Positions 14,988 to 24,572 of a stretch of 34,456 bases of DNA are shown one piece after another. Under the pieces are notes generated by a model that saw only the letters and a list, made by a program, of their open reading frames with translations, did not search any database and was not told the origin of the DNA. The position numbers and the translations under genes were made by a program. Numbering within the stretch: position 1 is the stretch's first letter; each line of letters begins with the position of its first letter. This DNA comes from Burkholderiaceae bacterium (lineage in GTDB: Bacteria > Pseudomonadota > Gammaproteobacteria > Burkholderiales > Burkholderiaceae): NCBI GenBank assembly GCA_023253905.1, contig JALREG010000107.1, forward strand, positions 1 through 34,456. Reading direction: 5' to 3'.

Positions 14988-15937
14988 GCACCTACTCTCA
15001 AGCAGCGGTCGATGCGCTCTCGGCCGCCATGCAGGCGGACCCGTCGGTGATTGCGATGGGGGAAGACATCGGCCGGGGCGGAATCTTCGGCCAATATCGT
15101 GGACTGCAGGCCAAATTTGGCGCCTCGCGCGTGATTGATACACCGATCTCGGAGGCCACCATCGTGGGCGCGGCAGTCGGCATGGCACTCACCGGCATGC
15201 GGCCGGTCGTCGAACTGCGGGTGATTGATTTCGCGCTCTGCGCCATGGATGAAATCGTCAACCAGGCTGCCAAGAACCGCTACATGTTCGGCGGCCAGGG
15301 GCGGGTCCCGGTCGTGCTGCGGATGCCGATCGGTATCTGGTCATCATCGGCCGCGCAGCATTCGCAATCACTTGAGAGCTGGTTTGCACACATCCCCGGA
15401 CTGGTGGTGGTTGCGCCCGCCACACCGCAGGACAACCACGATCTGCTGCAGGCCGCGCTCGCGTGTGGCGATCCGGTGGCCTATCTGGAGCACAAGGAAC
15501 TGTGGTCGATGGAGGGCGAGGTCGCCACCACTGGGGCGCTCCCGATCGGCCGCGCCCGCATCGTGCGCCCGGGACGCGACCTCACCATCGTGAGCTGGAG
15601 CCGGTCCGTGCACCAGTGCGCCGAGGCCTGCGAGGCGCTCGCGTCGCAGGGCATCGACGCCGAGCTCATCGACCTGCGCACGCTCTGGCCCTGGGACCGC
15701 GAAACCGTGTTGGCCTCCGCCGCACGAACGGGGCGCCTTCTTATCGTCCATGAGGCCGTGCAGGTTGCAGGCTTTGGCGCCGAGATTGCCGCCACCATCG
15801 CCGAACTCGCGCCCGAGGTACGCCTTGCCCGCCTGGGGGCGCTACGTATCCCGGTGGGCTATTCGCCGGGGCTCGAAGCCCAGGCGCGACTCACCCCAGA
15901 CGCCATTGCCGCCCGGGCCTGGGCACTCGCAACCTGA
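14978..15937 (+). CDS. 2-oxoacid (pyruvate/acetoin-like) dehydrogenase E1 component, beta subunit
   Basis: A 319-residue partner of the E1 alpha subunit; together they form the alpha2-beta2 ThDP enzyme. Typical features are the N-terminal ALSAAMQADPSVIAMGEDIG stretch (the Glu that activates ThDP lies further on in TPISEATIVG), the DFALCAMDEIVNQAAK region and the C-terminal transketolase-like domain ending in LGALRIPVGYSPGLE. It overlaps E1 alpha, so the two are made together. No E2 acyltransferase or E3 dihydrolipoamide dehydrogenase gene follows; the next gene, 101 nt away, is a TRAP binding protein. E2 and E3 would have to come from elsewhere in the genome. Confidence 0.92.
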   Translation: MAVSTYSQAAVDALSAAMQADPSVIAMGEDIGRGGIFGQYRGLQAKFGASRVIDTPISEATIVGAAVGMALTGMRPVVELRVIDFALCAMDEIVNQAAKNRYMFGGQGRVPVVLRMPIGIWSSSAAQHSQSLESWFAHIPGLVVVAPATPQDNHDLLQAALACGDPVAYLEHKELWSMEGEVATTGALPIGRARIVRPGRDLTIVSWSRSVHQCAEACEALASQGIDAELIDLRTLWPWDRETVLASAARTGRLLIVHEAVQVAGFGAEIAATIAELAPEVRLARLGALRIPVGYSPGLEAQARLTPDAIAARAWALAT

Positions 15938-16038
15938 TCGGGCGCGGTCAGAGCGCGCCCCTGCACTAGAATGCTGATTGCGGCATCGGTCTGTGACCGT
16001 TGCATTGCCATCGATCACCGCTAATGAGGAGACAAACC

Positions 16039-17076
16039 ATGGACCGTCGCTCAGTCTTGAAAGCCGGCACCGCCGGCGCCACCGCACTCACTGCCCCGTT
16101 CATCATCCGCCCGTCACACGCGCAGCAGTACCGCGCTGAATACCGGCTGTCGACCGTGGTCGGACCCGCTTTCCCCTGGGGCAAGGGCGGCGAGATCTGG
16201 GGCAACCTGGTGCGTGAACGCACCCAGGGCCGGATCAACATCAAGATGTATCCCGGCGTGTCGCTTATCAACGGCGACCAGACGCGTGAGTTTTCTGCGA
16301 TCCGTCAGGGCGTGATCGACATGTCCATCGGCTCGACCATCAACTGGTCGCCGCAGGTGAAAGAGCTGAACCTGTTCTCACTGCCGTTCCTGTCGCAGGA
16401 CCACGCAGGACTTGATGCCATCACGGGCAGCGAAGCGGGCAAACGCACCATTCAGATTGTCGAAAAAGCGGGCGTGGTGCCGCTTGCCTGGGGCGAAAAC
16501 GGTTTCCGTGAGCTCACCAATTCCCGCCGCGAAATCCGGTCGCCCGCCGACATGAAAGGGCTCAAGTTCCGCATCGTGGGTTCGCCCATCTTCACCGAGG
16601 TGTTCACCGCGCTCGGTGCCAACCCCACGCAGATGAGCTGGGCCGACGCGCAGCCCGCGCTCGCCTCAGGTGCGGTGGAGGGTCAGGAGAACCCGATGCA
16701 CATCTTCACCGCGGCCAAGCTCCACACGCTCGCGCAGAAATTCGTGACCCGCTGGGGCTATGTCGCAGACCCCCTCATCTTCGTGGTCAACCGCGAGGTC
16801 TGGCAGTCATGGTCGCCCGCCGATCAGGAAATCGTGCGCGCATCGGCCATCGAGGCCGGCAAGCAGGAAATCGCCATTGCTCGCAAGGGCCTCACCAGGA
16901 CCGACACTTCCATGATCCGCGAGGTTGAGGCGCTGGGCGTGAAGGTCACTGAACTCACACCGGCGGAGAAGGCAGAGTTCCAGCGCGTGCTGAAGCCGGT
17001 CTATGACAAGTGGGCCAAGACGATCGGTTCCGACCTGGTGAAGATCGCCGAAGATGCGGTCGCGCGCCGCGGCTGA
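16039..17076 (+). CDS. TRAP transporter solute-binding protein, DctP family
   Basis: A 345-residue periplasmic protein that captures an organic acid for a sodium-driven TRAP importer. The N-terminus MDRRSVLKAG has a Tat-like RR motif, with an Ala-rich stretch and cleavage near PSHAQQ. Family features include the GQRDVR-like segment (here LKFRIVGSPIFTEVF) with the conserved ligand-carboxylate-binding Arg, and GAVEGQENP. AGGAGA (16027-16032) lies 6 nt before the ATG at 16039; earlier in-frame starts at 16000 and 16024 lack this support. It begins a complete TRAP operon that follows the E1 pair, suggesting but not proving a related substrate such as a 2-oxo or hydroxy acid. Confidence 0.93.
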   Translation: MDRRSVLKAGTAGATALTAPFIIRPSHAQQYRAEYRLSTVVGPAFPWGKGGEIWGNLVRERTQGRINIKMYPGVSLINGDQTREFSAIRQGVIDMSIGSTINWSPQVKELNLFSLPFLSQDHAGLDAITGSEAGKRTIQIVEKAGVVPLAWGENGFRELTNSRREIRSPADMKGLKFRIVGSPIFTEVFTALGANPTQMSWADAQPALASGAVEGQENPMHIFTAAKLHTLAQKFVTRWGYVADPLIFVVNREVWQSWSPADQEIVRASAIEAGKQEIAIARKGLTRTDTSMIREVEALGVKVTELTPAEKAEFQRVLKPVYDKWAKTIGSDLVKIAEDAVARRG

Positions 17077-17088
17077 TCCCGTAGCATC

Positions 17089-17619
17089 GTGACCGAATCC
17101 CCGCCGCCCCCGGCTTCTGCGCCTGTCGCCGAGCCGGGACTGGCGCCGGGGCGGTCGACCCCGCGTCGCCTTCTGCCCGAAGACCGCGTCGGCGCGGTGC
17201 TGATGGCGCTGCTCGCCCTCATTACCTTTGCCAATGTGGTGGTCCGGTATCTCACGGACCAATCGTTTGCCTGGACCGAAGAATTGTCGGTCGTCCTGAT
17301 GGTGCTGCTCACCATGGTGGCTGCCAGCGCCGCCGTGGTCCGCAATGCGCATGTCCGGATCGAAGTGCTGATTGATGGCGCCTCGCCCGCCCGCTTGCGC
17401 GCACTCGAATCGCTCGCTGCACTCGCCTCGGTGATCGCCTGGCTTCTGCTCACCGGTCTGGGCTCGCGGCTCGCTTGGGATGATTACCGGTTCGATGTCA
17501 CCACCCCCGGTATCGGGCTGCCACAGTGGTGGTACACGATCTGGCTACCCGTCCTGGCGCTCCTCCTCGCCACCCGCTGCATGCAGCGCCTGGTGAGGCT
17601 CTGGGCACCCAGACCATGA
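17089..17619 (+). CDS. TRAP transporter small permease, DctQ family
   Basis: A 176-residue inner-membrane protein with four hydrophobic segments after a Pro-rich cytoplasmic N-terminus of about 35 residues. The family motif of a polar FAWTEELSVVLMV segment (about residues 61-73), following RYLTD, is present. It starts with GTG at 17089, 12 nt after the binding-protein stop; no ATG is available upstream in frame. Its stop overlaps the ATG of the large permease (ATGA at 17616-17619). Confidence 0.92.
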   Translation: MTESPPPPASAPVAEPGLAPGRSTPRRLLPEDRVGAVLMALLALITFANVVVRYLTDQSFAWTEELSVVLMVLLTMVAASAAVVRNAHVRIEVLIDGASPARLRALESLAALASVIAWLLLTGLGSRLAWDDYRFDVTTPGIGLPQWWYTIWLPVLALLLATRCMQRLVRLWAPRP

Positions 17620-18899
17620 CCGGCCTGCTCATCTTTGCGGTCTTCATTGCGCTGATGGTGGCCGGTGTACCGATCGGCATCGCACTGATGCTGGGTGGTG
17701 CAGTCGGCATAGGCATGGGCGGACTCGGCTGGCTCGCGATTCCGAATAATTTTTATTCAGGGATCGCGAAGTATCCGTTGCTTGCACTGCCCATGTTCGT
17801 GTTGGTGGGAGCCATCTTCGACCGCTCCGGGGTCGCCAAACGGCTGGTTGATTTTGCGATCGCCATCGTCGGGCGCGGGCCCGGCATGCTGCCGCTCGTC
17901 GCAATTGCGGTGGCCATGTTTCTGGGTGGCATTTCGGGGTCGGGGCCTGCCAACGCGGCAGCCGTCGGCGGCGTCATGCTTGCGGCCATGGCGCGAGCGG
18001 GTTATCCGCCTCCCTACTCGGCAAGCGTGATCGGCGCGGCCGCGGCCACCGACATCCTCATTCCCCCCTCCATCGCCTTCATCGTCTATTCAGTGATGGT
18101 GCCGGGCGCCTCGGTTCCGGCACTATTCGCAGCCGGGATGATTCCCGGCATCCTCGCGGGCCTCGCGCTCATTGTGCCGGCCGTCTGGCTGGCACGGCGC
18201 CACGGCTTCGGCGCGGCCGAGGCCAACGAGCCGCGGCCGCCCTTCTGGCGAGCGCTGCGCGAGGCGACCTGGGGGCTGTTCGCGCCAGTGCTGATTCTGG
18301 GCGGGATGCGCGCCGGCTGGTTCACCCCCACAGAGGCGGCGGTGGTGGCCGTGTTTTACGGTCTTTTCGTGGGCATGTTCATTCATCGGACGATCCGCCT
18401 GCGCGACCTCACCGACATCCTGGTTGAGGCGGCTGAAGTGTCCGGCGTGATCATGATCGTGATCGCGCTTGCCAGCATCTTTGCCTATGCGGTGAACACG
18501 CTTGGCATCGTTGATCCGCTCGCCCGCGCGGTGCTAGACAGCGGCATCGGCTCATTTGGCGCATTGGCGGTGATCGTCGTGGTGCTGTTGTTTGTCGGCA
18601 TGGTGCTCGACGGCGTATCAATCTTTCTGATTTTCGTGCCGCTTCTCATGCCCCTGATGAAGGCCTACGGCTGGCATCCGGTGTGGTTTGGCGTACTGCT
18701 CACCTACATGGTGGCCATCGGCCAGTTCACGCCCCCAGTGGCGGTTAACCTGATGGTTTCAGCGCGGCTCGCGGGTGTACGGATCGAGCAGACCATACCC
18801 TGGGTCATGTGGCTGGTCTTTGCGATGGGCGTGGTGCTGGTGGCGGTTGTGGCCATTCCCGACCTGGCCCTGTGGCTGCCCCGGGTACTCGGTTACTGA
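17616..18899 (+). CDS. TRAP transporter large permease, DctM family
   Basis: A 427-residue membrane protein with about 12 hydrophobic segments, the transport subunit of the TRAP system. The sequence around LALPMFVLVGAIFDRSGVAKRLVDF, GGISGSGPANAAAVGG and IGQFTPPVAVNLMVSARLAG shows the two-fold DctM pattern with the conserved GGISGS and TPPVAVNL substrate/sodium-site loops. The ATG at 17616 overlaps the dctQ stop by 4 bp. It is convergent with tldD; a 5-bp hairpin at 18902-18916 follows but without a T-tract. Confidence 0.95.
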   Translation: MTGLLIFAVFIALMVAGVPIGIALMLGGAVGIGMGGLGWLAIPNNFYSGIAKYPLLALPMFVLVGAIFDRSGVAKRLVDFAIAIVGRGPGMLPLVAIAVAMFLGGISGSGPANAAAVGGVMLAAMARAGYPPPYSASVIGAAAATDILIPPSIAFIVYSVMVPGASVPALFAAGMIPGILAGLALIVPAVWLARRHGFGAAEANEPRPPFWRALREATWGLFAPVLILGGMRAGWFTPTEAAVVAVFYGLFVGMFIHRTIRLRDLTDILVEAAEVSGVIMIVIALASIFAYAVNTLGIVDPLARAVLDSGIGSFGALAVIVVVLLFVGMVLDGVSIFLIFVPLLMPLMKAYGWHPVWFGVLLTYMVAIGQFTPPVAVNLMVSARLAGVRIEQTIPWVMWLVFAMGVVLVAVVAIPDLALWLPRVLGY

Positions 18900-18956
18900 G
18901 CGTCACGGCGGGTGACTGCCGATGACCGAGGCCGCCACCGCGCACGAAACGTAGCG

Positions 18957-20417
18957 TCAGCCCGTCCCGCCCACAGTCAGGCCTTCGATGCGAAGCGTCG
19001 GTTGGCCCACTCCGACCGGCACGCTTTGCCCATCTTTGCCGCAGACGCCTACGCCTGAATCGAGCCGCATGTCGTTGCCGATGAGCGTGACGCGCTTGAG
19101 CGCCTCCGGGCCATCACCGATCAGCGTCGCCCCTTTCACCGGATACTGCAGCTTGCCGTTTTCCACCCACCAGGCCTCGGACGCAGAGAAAACAAATTTG
19201 CCGTTGGTGATATCAACCTGGCCGCCACCGAAGTTGGCCGCGTAGATACCGCGATCCACCGATGCGATGATTTCTTCGGGATCACGCGTGCCGGAAAGCA
19301 TGAAGGTGTTCGTCATGCGCGGCATGGGCAGATGCGCAAACGACTCGCGCCTGCCATTACCGGTGATTGCCGACCGCGACAGCCGCGCGTTCAGCATATC
19401 CTGCATGTAGCCCCGCAGAATGCCGTCTTCGATCAGCACATTGCGCTGCGTGGGATTACCCTCGTCGTCGATGTTGAGCGACCCCCGCCGACCGCTGAGG
19501 GTACCGTCATCGACCACCGTAACCCCGGGGGCGGCCACCCGCTCGCCAATCCGGCCTGAAAAAACAGACGAACCCTTCCGATTGAAATCGCCTTCCAGGC
19601 CATGTCCGACAGCCTCGTGCAGAAGAACGCCAGGCCAACCCGCGCCGAGCACCACGGTCATGGTGCCGGCAGGCGCTGGCCGCGCCTCCAGATTGGTGAG
19701 CGCCGCTTTCACTGCCTCATCGACATAGCGTGACAGCGTTACATCATCAAAGAGGTCGAATCCGGAGCGACCACCGCCGCCGCTATGCCCCTGCTCGCGA
19801 CGCCCAGCCTGCTCGGCAATGACAGTCACCGACAACCTGACGAGCGGCCGCACATCCGCCGCAATCAGTCCATCGGCACGGGCCACCAGCACCACGTCAT
19901 ATTCGCCAGCCAACCCGGCCATCACCTGCACGACCCGTGGGTCGCGGGCGCGGGCCATTTTTTCGACCCGCTCGAGCAAAGCCACCTTGGCCACCGCCTC
20001 CATGCCGATAATCGGATCATCGCGGCCGTACAGCGCGTGACCGCCTGAACCCTTCATCGACGAGGCCACCTTCACGCGTCCGCTGCCTCGGCGGGCAATG
20101 GTGCGCGTTGCCTGCGCTGCCGATCGGAGCGCATCGAGACTGATGTCATCAGAGTAGGCAAATGCGGTCTTGTCGCCACTCACCGCCCTCACCCCTACAC
20201 CGCGATCGATCGAGAAACTACCGGACTTGACGATGCCTTCCTCCAGACTCCAGCCCTCGCTGCGAGTGAACTGGAAGTAGAGATCGGCGTGATCTACCCG
20301 ATGCTCGAAAATTTCGGCGAGCACCTGTTGCAGCCGCGACTCGTCGAGGCCGTAAGGTTCAAGAAGAAGCGATCGGGCGACCGCAAGATGCTGAAGCGGA
20401 GGATGGGTTGGTTTCAT
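18957..20417 (-). CDS. tldD: metalloprotease TldD
   Basis: A 486-residue cytoplasmic protein of the TldD/PmbA family. TldD forms a heterodimeric zinc protease with TldE (PmbA) that trims unfolded peptides, for example microcin B17 leader and CcdA in E. coli. The HExxxH zinc motif HEAVGH is at 267-272 followed by GLEGD, and the conserved cysteine of VGVCGKDG is near 459, so this is the catalytic TldD and not TldE. The gene follows yhdP on the same strand after 50 nt, the same order as in E. coli. No tldE lies in the window. Confidence 0.95.
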   Translation of the reverse strand: MKPTHPPLQHLAVARSLLLEPYGLDESRLQQVLAEIFEHRVDHADLYFQFTRSEGWSLEEGIVKSGSFSIDRGVGVRAVSGDKTAFAYSDDISLDALRSAAQATRTIARRGSGRVKVASSMKGSGGHALYGRDDPIIGMEAVAKVALLERVEKMARARDPRVVQVMAGLAGEYDVVLVARADGLIAADVRPLVRLSVTVIAEQAGRREQGHSGGGGRSGFDLFDDVTLSRYVDEAVKAALTNLEARPAPAGTMTVVLGAGWPGVLLHEAVGHGLEGDFNRKGSSVFSGRIGERVAAPGVTVVDDGTLSGRRGSLNIDDEGNPTQRNVLIEDGILRGYMQDMLNARLSRSAITGNGRRESFAHLPMPRMTNTFMLSGTRDPEEIIASVDRGIYAANFGGGQVDITNGKFVFSASEAWWVENGKLQYPVKGATLIGDGPEALKRVTLIGNDMRLDSGVGVCGKDGQSVPVGVGQPTLRIEGLTVGGTG

Positions 20418-20467
20418 GCTGCGATCCTAACTCAGGCGGGGCGGGGCGCGCAGGGACCACCCGACTG

Positions 20468-23400
20468 TCAGCGGGGCACGGGCGCCGCCGGCACGTCAAA
20501 CCGGGGACGGGCGCGCTCCACGACATTGGGGTCGGCCCATGAACCGGCAATATCGTACTCGTAAGAAAACATGTCCTGGAGGGGCTTGCGGAATGCCCAC
20601 TGCGCGAGAAAGGTCCCAAGCCCGATCGCGGGGTTGGCCACCGCGGCATAGGCCAGCGAGGCGAGACCCGCATTGAGCTCCGGCCGCACCTCGACCCGCA
20701 GTTTCTGGGATTCATCGGCAAGGTTCACCGAGCCGCGAATGCCCACCTGCGCCTGCACCCCTCGCATGCGGAAATCAGTGGTGGTGGCCACCCCGGAAGC
20801 GATCGCGGCGCGGCCGCCGATCTCATCAAAGGCAAAGCCCTCGGCAAAGACATCACGGAAATCGAGCGATAACCGACGCGGGAGCGACTGCAGGTTCAAT
20901 ACGCCGATCAGCTTGCCAAGCCCCGGTTCGGTTTTCAGAAACTGTCCCTTACCGGCCTGAAAATCGAGTTCGCCGGTGAGTGACGGATAGTCGATCGCAA
21001 GCGGCGAGCCCTCCCAGCGCACGCTTCCAGCGAGCCGCCCTGGACCGCCGCCGCTCACTGCACCGACCACACCGAAGGTTTCCAGCAGACGCGCAGGTTC
21101 GCGAATGCCCAGTTCAAAGTTGAGCGCGGTCCAGCGCGCCGCCCCCAGCCGGCTCGTTTCCCAGGTGCCGGTTGCGTCAAGACGCCCGCCCGGATGGTCG
21201 ATTCGCAGCCGCTCGAGCTGCCACGTCGGGTGGTCGCCGTCGGCCGCGTTGGCGGCGCGCAGACTCATCTGCCCGAGTTCGCGGCCGGACAGGATCAGCT
21301 TGTCGGTCTCGATGTCCAGTGCGGGCAGCTGCGTGGGCGCGGTATCCAGCAAGCGTTCGATGTCGCTCTGACGGTTACGCGGCACGTTCAGCACCGAGAG
21401 CCGCGCCTGAACCGCGCCGGCAGGCAGACCGGCGCGGGCCGGCTGCCACGCCACCAGCCCGTTGATCTCCCGCGCGGCGATACTGGCGCGCCACATGTTG
21501 TCCAGCCGCGTCGCGCCCAGCACCACACTGGTGAAATCTTTTCCGCCGACGATCAGCGAATCGGTGATCAGCGATACACGGTCAAATACGATGGGCTCGG
21601 CCAGGGCGCCGCGCGCGACGGTTTCAGCCGGGCGCCCACCCCGCACGGGGATGGGCGTAGCGACGGCGCGCGCCGAGCCACCGGGTAGCGGCGGGGCCAG
21701 AGCGCGCTCCCACTCGCTTATGTCGAGGCGCGGGATGCGCAGGTCGAGCGCCATGCCCTCCGATGGCAGCAGGGCGGGGGTGCCGACGGCAATGACCGCT
21801 CTTGCCGCATTCGGCACGGCCGAGCGCTCGAAAATCGCCTGGACATCGTCTCGCAACCTGATGCGAACGGTCTCAGCCCGCTGCGCGTCGCGCGGACGGG
21901 TCCACTCGACGGTCAGGGGCCAGGCGCCGCCCGGCTTCTTCGCAAATGGCGCAGGAAAGGTGCTGCCGATGGATTCGAGCCGCGATTCGAGGCGCCCGTG
22001 AATGCCCTGCGGGCCTGCATCAACGCTTGCCTGCCAGTCAGCATGTCCCGTGATCTGATCGATCCGCAGGTGAGGATGCAGAGCCCCCAATTCGGCCGCA
22101 GGCAACGCGCCACGCGCGTCGATCCGGAGCGCCCCGCCAGTCGGGGCATTTAGCCTGACCTGCAACGGGCCGCCCAGCCAGCGGGCATTGAGCGACTCCG
22201 CGCGAATGCCTCGCGCATCGAAGCGGATCTCGCCCGCAATACCGGTGAAAGCGGGCGCACCGGGCGCCAGGCGGAGCTCATTGCCGTTGAAAACCACCTG
22301 GCCGCTGTAGCGGGTTGCGCCCCCCTGACCCAGACCGATATCGAGGTCGAGCGCGAGGTCGGCTGTGCCCCCGGTCTGCCAGGCCTTCACCTGAGGATCC
22401 ACGCCACGCCCGATCGGGCTGGCGTGGACATACTGCAGCATCGTGGCGAGCGGCCCCTGCGCCAGGCCACGAATTGCGATCACAGGACGGGCGAGATCAG
22501 GAATTCTGGCGCTAATCTCGCGAAGCCCGACCCCGAGCGTCGCGGCAGACTCGGCCGTCAGATCCATGGCTGCGCGGTCAAAGGTAAGCGTGCCACGAAT
22601 ACGATCGATACCCGGCCATTGCGGCAGAAAACCGAGCGCCGCCTGATCGAGCTTTGCCTCAACCCTGAATTCGCCCAGGCTCGCCTCGCGAAAGGGGAAA
22701 TCAGCCAGGTCACCGCGAAGGCGAAGCCGGGCTTCCGCGCGCCCCGCGCCGCCCACGGCGCGGCCCACCCAGCCGCGTACATCGGTATCGATGCTCACCG
22801 GAAGGTAGGCCGCCACCCGCGCAGGGTTCACTCGATTAAGGGTGGCAGCGACATCAACGTCGCCCAGGGCGGAACGCCCCAGGCTTCGCCATCGTCCGTT
22901 GAGGCTACCGGCGAGGTCGGCATTCGAAAAATTGAGCCCCGCCGCATAAAGTTCGGTGACGCCCTCGGCACCGCTTTCATCAGGCGACTCGATCTTCCAG
23001 CCCACTGTGCCGGCAAGGCTCGCAAGCGGCACCAGCGGCTCGGCCAACACACCCGGAAGCCGAACAGACGCCCCGGATGATTCGAGCCGGAGTTGGCCCG
23101 AGTTACCGTGAATGTCAACGCTGCCGCTCAGGTTTGTGACCGCAGGCCAGCGGCTCGCAGGCGCGCCACGACGCTCCACGCGTCGCACACTGAGCCGCTC
23201 AAACCCGATGCTGATTGAGGGTTGCTGGCCTGCCTTGTCCCAGGCTATCGAGGCCCCGGTGACCCGTCCGCTCACAGCAACCTGCGAGAGCGGCGCGAGC
23301 CATCGGTCTGGCAGTGGCAGACGGCGTGCGGCCTCGTGCAGTCGGTTGGCATCAAACCCCCGCAGCGACAACTGCCCGGAAACCGGCAGCAGCGTCTCAG

Positions 23401-24544
23401 GCGCAAGGGTGATGCGCTGCTCAGCCTGTTCATCGAGCGTAAAGGCAAACCCGGCCGCGTCCACAGCGGTGAATTTACGCGGATGAAGGGTGATCGGGCC
23501 AGCGGGATCGAAGCGGCCAACCGCGTCGATCGAAAGCGAACGCAAGGCGATCTGACCGCCGCCGATCCGCAGATCGATCGATTCGGTGACAGTCTTCAAC
23601 AGGGCGTCCATCACGCGCCCCTCGGAAAACCGTAACCACGCCTTAATCGGTCCCCTGCCGCTTTGCACCACCTGCGGCTCGGATTGCGCAGGCGAAAGCC
23701 AGCCGCGCAGCGCTTTCACGAGCGGCACAAACTCGACCTCGCGCGCCGAGGTATAGAGCTCACCGCGCCATTTCCTCCAGTCGGCCAGATCCGATGCCGT
23801 AGGGGTACTGAAGTCGGCAGCGAATTCAATCCCGCTCAGCCCCAGCCCCATAGCCGGTGCACGCAGAGAAAAATGGTGCCGTACCCCTTCGCTCGTGCTG
23901 AGCAGGTCGACGCCCGCAATCACAGCGGGTTCGGAGCCCAGGCGATCGCGCCAATCGAAGCGGGCGTTTCGAACCGAGATAGAACGACTGGCGAGCAACC
24001 ACGCGAGCGCCTCTGACGACGCAGTCCGGTCAAGATCGACAAGCGCGCCTGCGACCGCAAACCGTCGCGCTTCCAGTCGCTCGACACGAATGACGGGGCG
24101 CAGCAATTCGAGCGAAGCGAGCCCAGCCTCGCCGCGCGCCAGCGCGCGCAGTGACAGCACCGCCGAGACCTCCTCAATGGTGAGCGCTGCGTCGGCGCCT
24201 GAGCCAACCCGCACAGCCCGCGCGCGCAGCGACGGCCGGTAGCCCTCGAAGCCAGAGGAGAGCTCGCCCATCGTGACCGGTGTCTCCAGAGCCGCCGACA
24301 GCGCCTGCTCAATCCGCGGCCGCCACTGATCCACCCCGGGCCAGAACCAATGGCGAAACAAAAGCCACACGCTCGCAACAAACACCAGAAGCCCGAGCAA
24401 CAGCCAGCCTGCCCACCCCACCGCCCTTCGAACCCAGCGCGCACCGGACACAGGAGGCGGTGCCACTGAAGGCTGGGCAAGATCAGCGGGGGCGGGCACG
24501 ACAGTGTCTCGGGCGAGGCAAGGCGGGGTGTAGCATCGAACCAT
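20468..24544 (-). CDS. yhdP: YhdP family AsmA-like protein (inter-membrane phospholipid transport)
   Basis: A 1358-residue protein with a Pro-rich cytoplasmic N-terminus, one membrane anchor (GWAGWLLLGLLVFVASVWLLF, residues about 43-63) and a very long periplasmic part rich in beta-strand repeats. It corresponds to the DUF3971/AsmA-like group; YhdP with TamB and YdbH moves phospholipids from inner to outer membrane in E. coli. The C-terminal region (LDFRDVFAEGFAFDEIGG, then the amphipathic end before PNVVERARPRFDVP) matches the family. It is somewhat longer than E. coli YhdP. The start at 24544 is uncertain: a GTG about 15 codons in would shorten the poorly conserved N-terminus. It forms an operon with tldD. 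Confidence 0.88.
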   Translation of the reverse strand: MVRCYTPPCLARDTVVPAPADLAQPSVAPPPVSGARWVRRAVGWAGWLLLGLLVFVASVWLLFRHWFWPGVDQWRPRIEQALSAALETPVTMGELSSGFEGYRPSLRARAVRVGSGADAALTIEEVSAVLSLRALARGEAGLASLELLRPVIRVERLEARRFAVAGALVDLDRTASSEALAWLLASRSISVRNARFDWRDRLGSEPAVIAGVDLLSTSEGVRHHFSLRAPAMGLGLSGIEFAADFSTPTASDLADWRKWRGELYTSAREVEFVPLVKALRGWLSPAQSEPQVVQSGRGPIKAWLRFSEGRVMDALLKTVTESIDLRIGGGQIALRSLSIDAVGRFDPAGPITLHPRKFTAVDAAGFAFTLDEQAEQRITLAPETLLPVSGQLSLRGFDANRLHEAARRLPLPDRWLAPLSQVAVSGRVTGASIAWDKAGQQPSISIGFERLSVRRVERRGAPASRWPAVTNLSGSVDIHGNSGQLRLESSGASVRLPGVLAEPLVPLASLAGTVGWKIESPDESGAEGVTELYAAGLNFSNADLAGSLNGRWRSLGRSALGDVDVAATLNRVNPARVAAYLPVSIDTDVRGWVGRAVGGAGRAEARLRLRGDLADFPFREASLGEFRVEAKLDQAALGFLPQWPGIDRIRGTLTFDRAAMDLTAESAATLGVGLREISARIPDLARPVIAIRGLAQGPLATMLQYVHASPIGRGVDPQVKAWQTGGTADLALDLDIGLGQGGATRYSGQVVFNGNELRLAPGAPAFTGIAGEIRFDARGIRAESLNARWLGGPLQVRLNAPTGGALRIDARGALPAAELGALHPHLRIDQITGHADWQASVDAGPQGIHGRLESRLESIGSTFPAPFAKKPGGAWPLTVEWTRPRDAQRAETVRIRLRDDVQAIFERSAVPNAARAVIAVGTPALLPSEGMALDLRIPRLDISEWERALAPPLPGGSARAVATPIPVRGGRPAETVARGALAEPIVFDRVSLITDSLIVGGKDFTSVVLGATRLDNMWRASIAAREINGLVAWQPARAGLPAGAVQARLSVLNVPRNRQSDIERLLDTAPTQLPALDIETDKLILSGRELGQMSLRAANAADGDHPTWQLERLRIDHPGGRLDATGTWETSRLGAARWTALNFELGIREPARLLETFGVVGAVSGGGPGRLAGSVRWEGSPLAIDYPSLTGELDFQAGKGQFLKTEPGLGKLIGVLNLQSLPRRLSLDFRDVFAEGFAFDEIGGRAAIASGVATTTDFRMRGVQAQVGIRGSVNLADESQKLRVEVRPELNAGLASLAYAAVANPAIGLGTFLAQWAFRKPLQDMFSYEYDIAGSWADPNVVERARPRFDVPAAPVPR

Positions 24545-24545
24545 C

Positions 24546-24551
24546 TAGAAT
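24546..24551 (+). promoter_or_regulatory. possible -10 element of glnE
   Basis: TAGAAT matches the -10 consensus at 5 of 6 positions, 21 nt before the glnE ATG. It sits in the 28-bp gap between the divergent yhdP and glnE starts, so its -35 would lie within the first codons of yhdP. No good -35 is visible there. Confidence 0.4.
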
Positions 24552-24572
24552 ACCCTGTTCGGGGTTGTGCCC

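Noticed and set aside
18902..18916. GTCAC-GGCGG-GTGAC hairpin between dctM and tldD as terminator
   Set aside because: The stem has only 5 bp and no T-tract follows on either strand.
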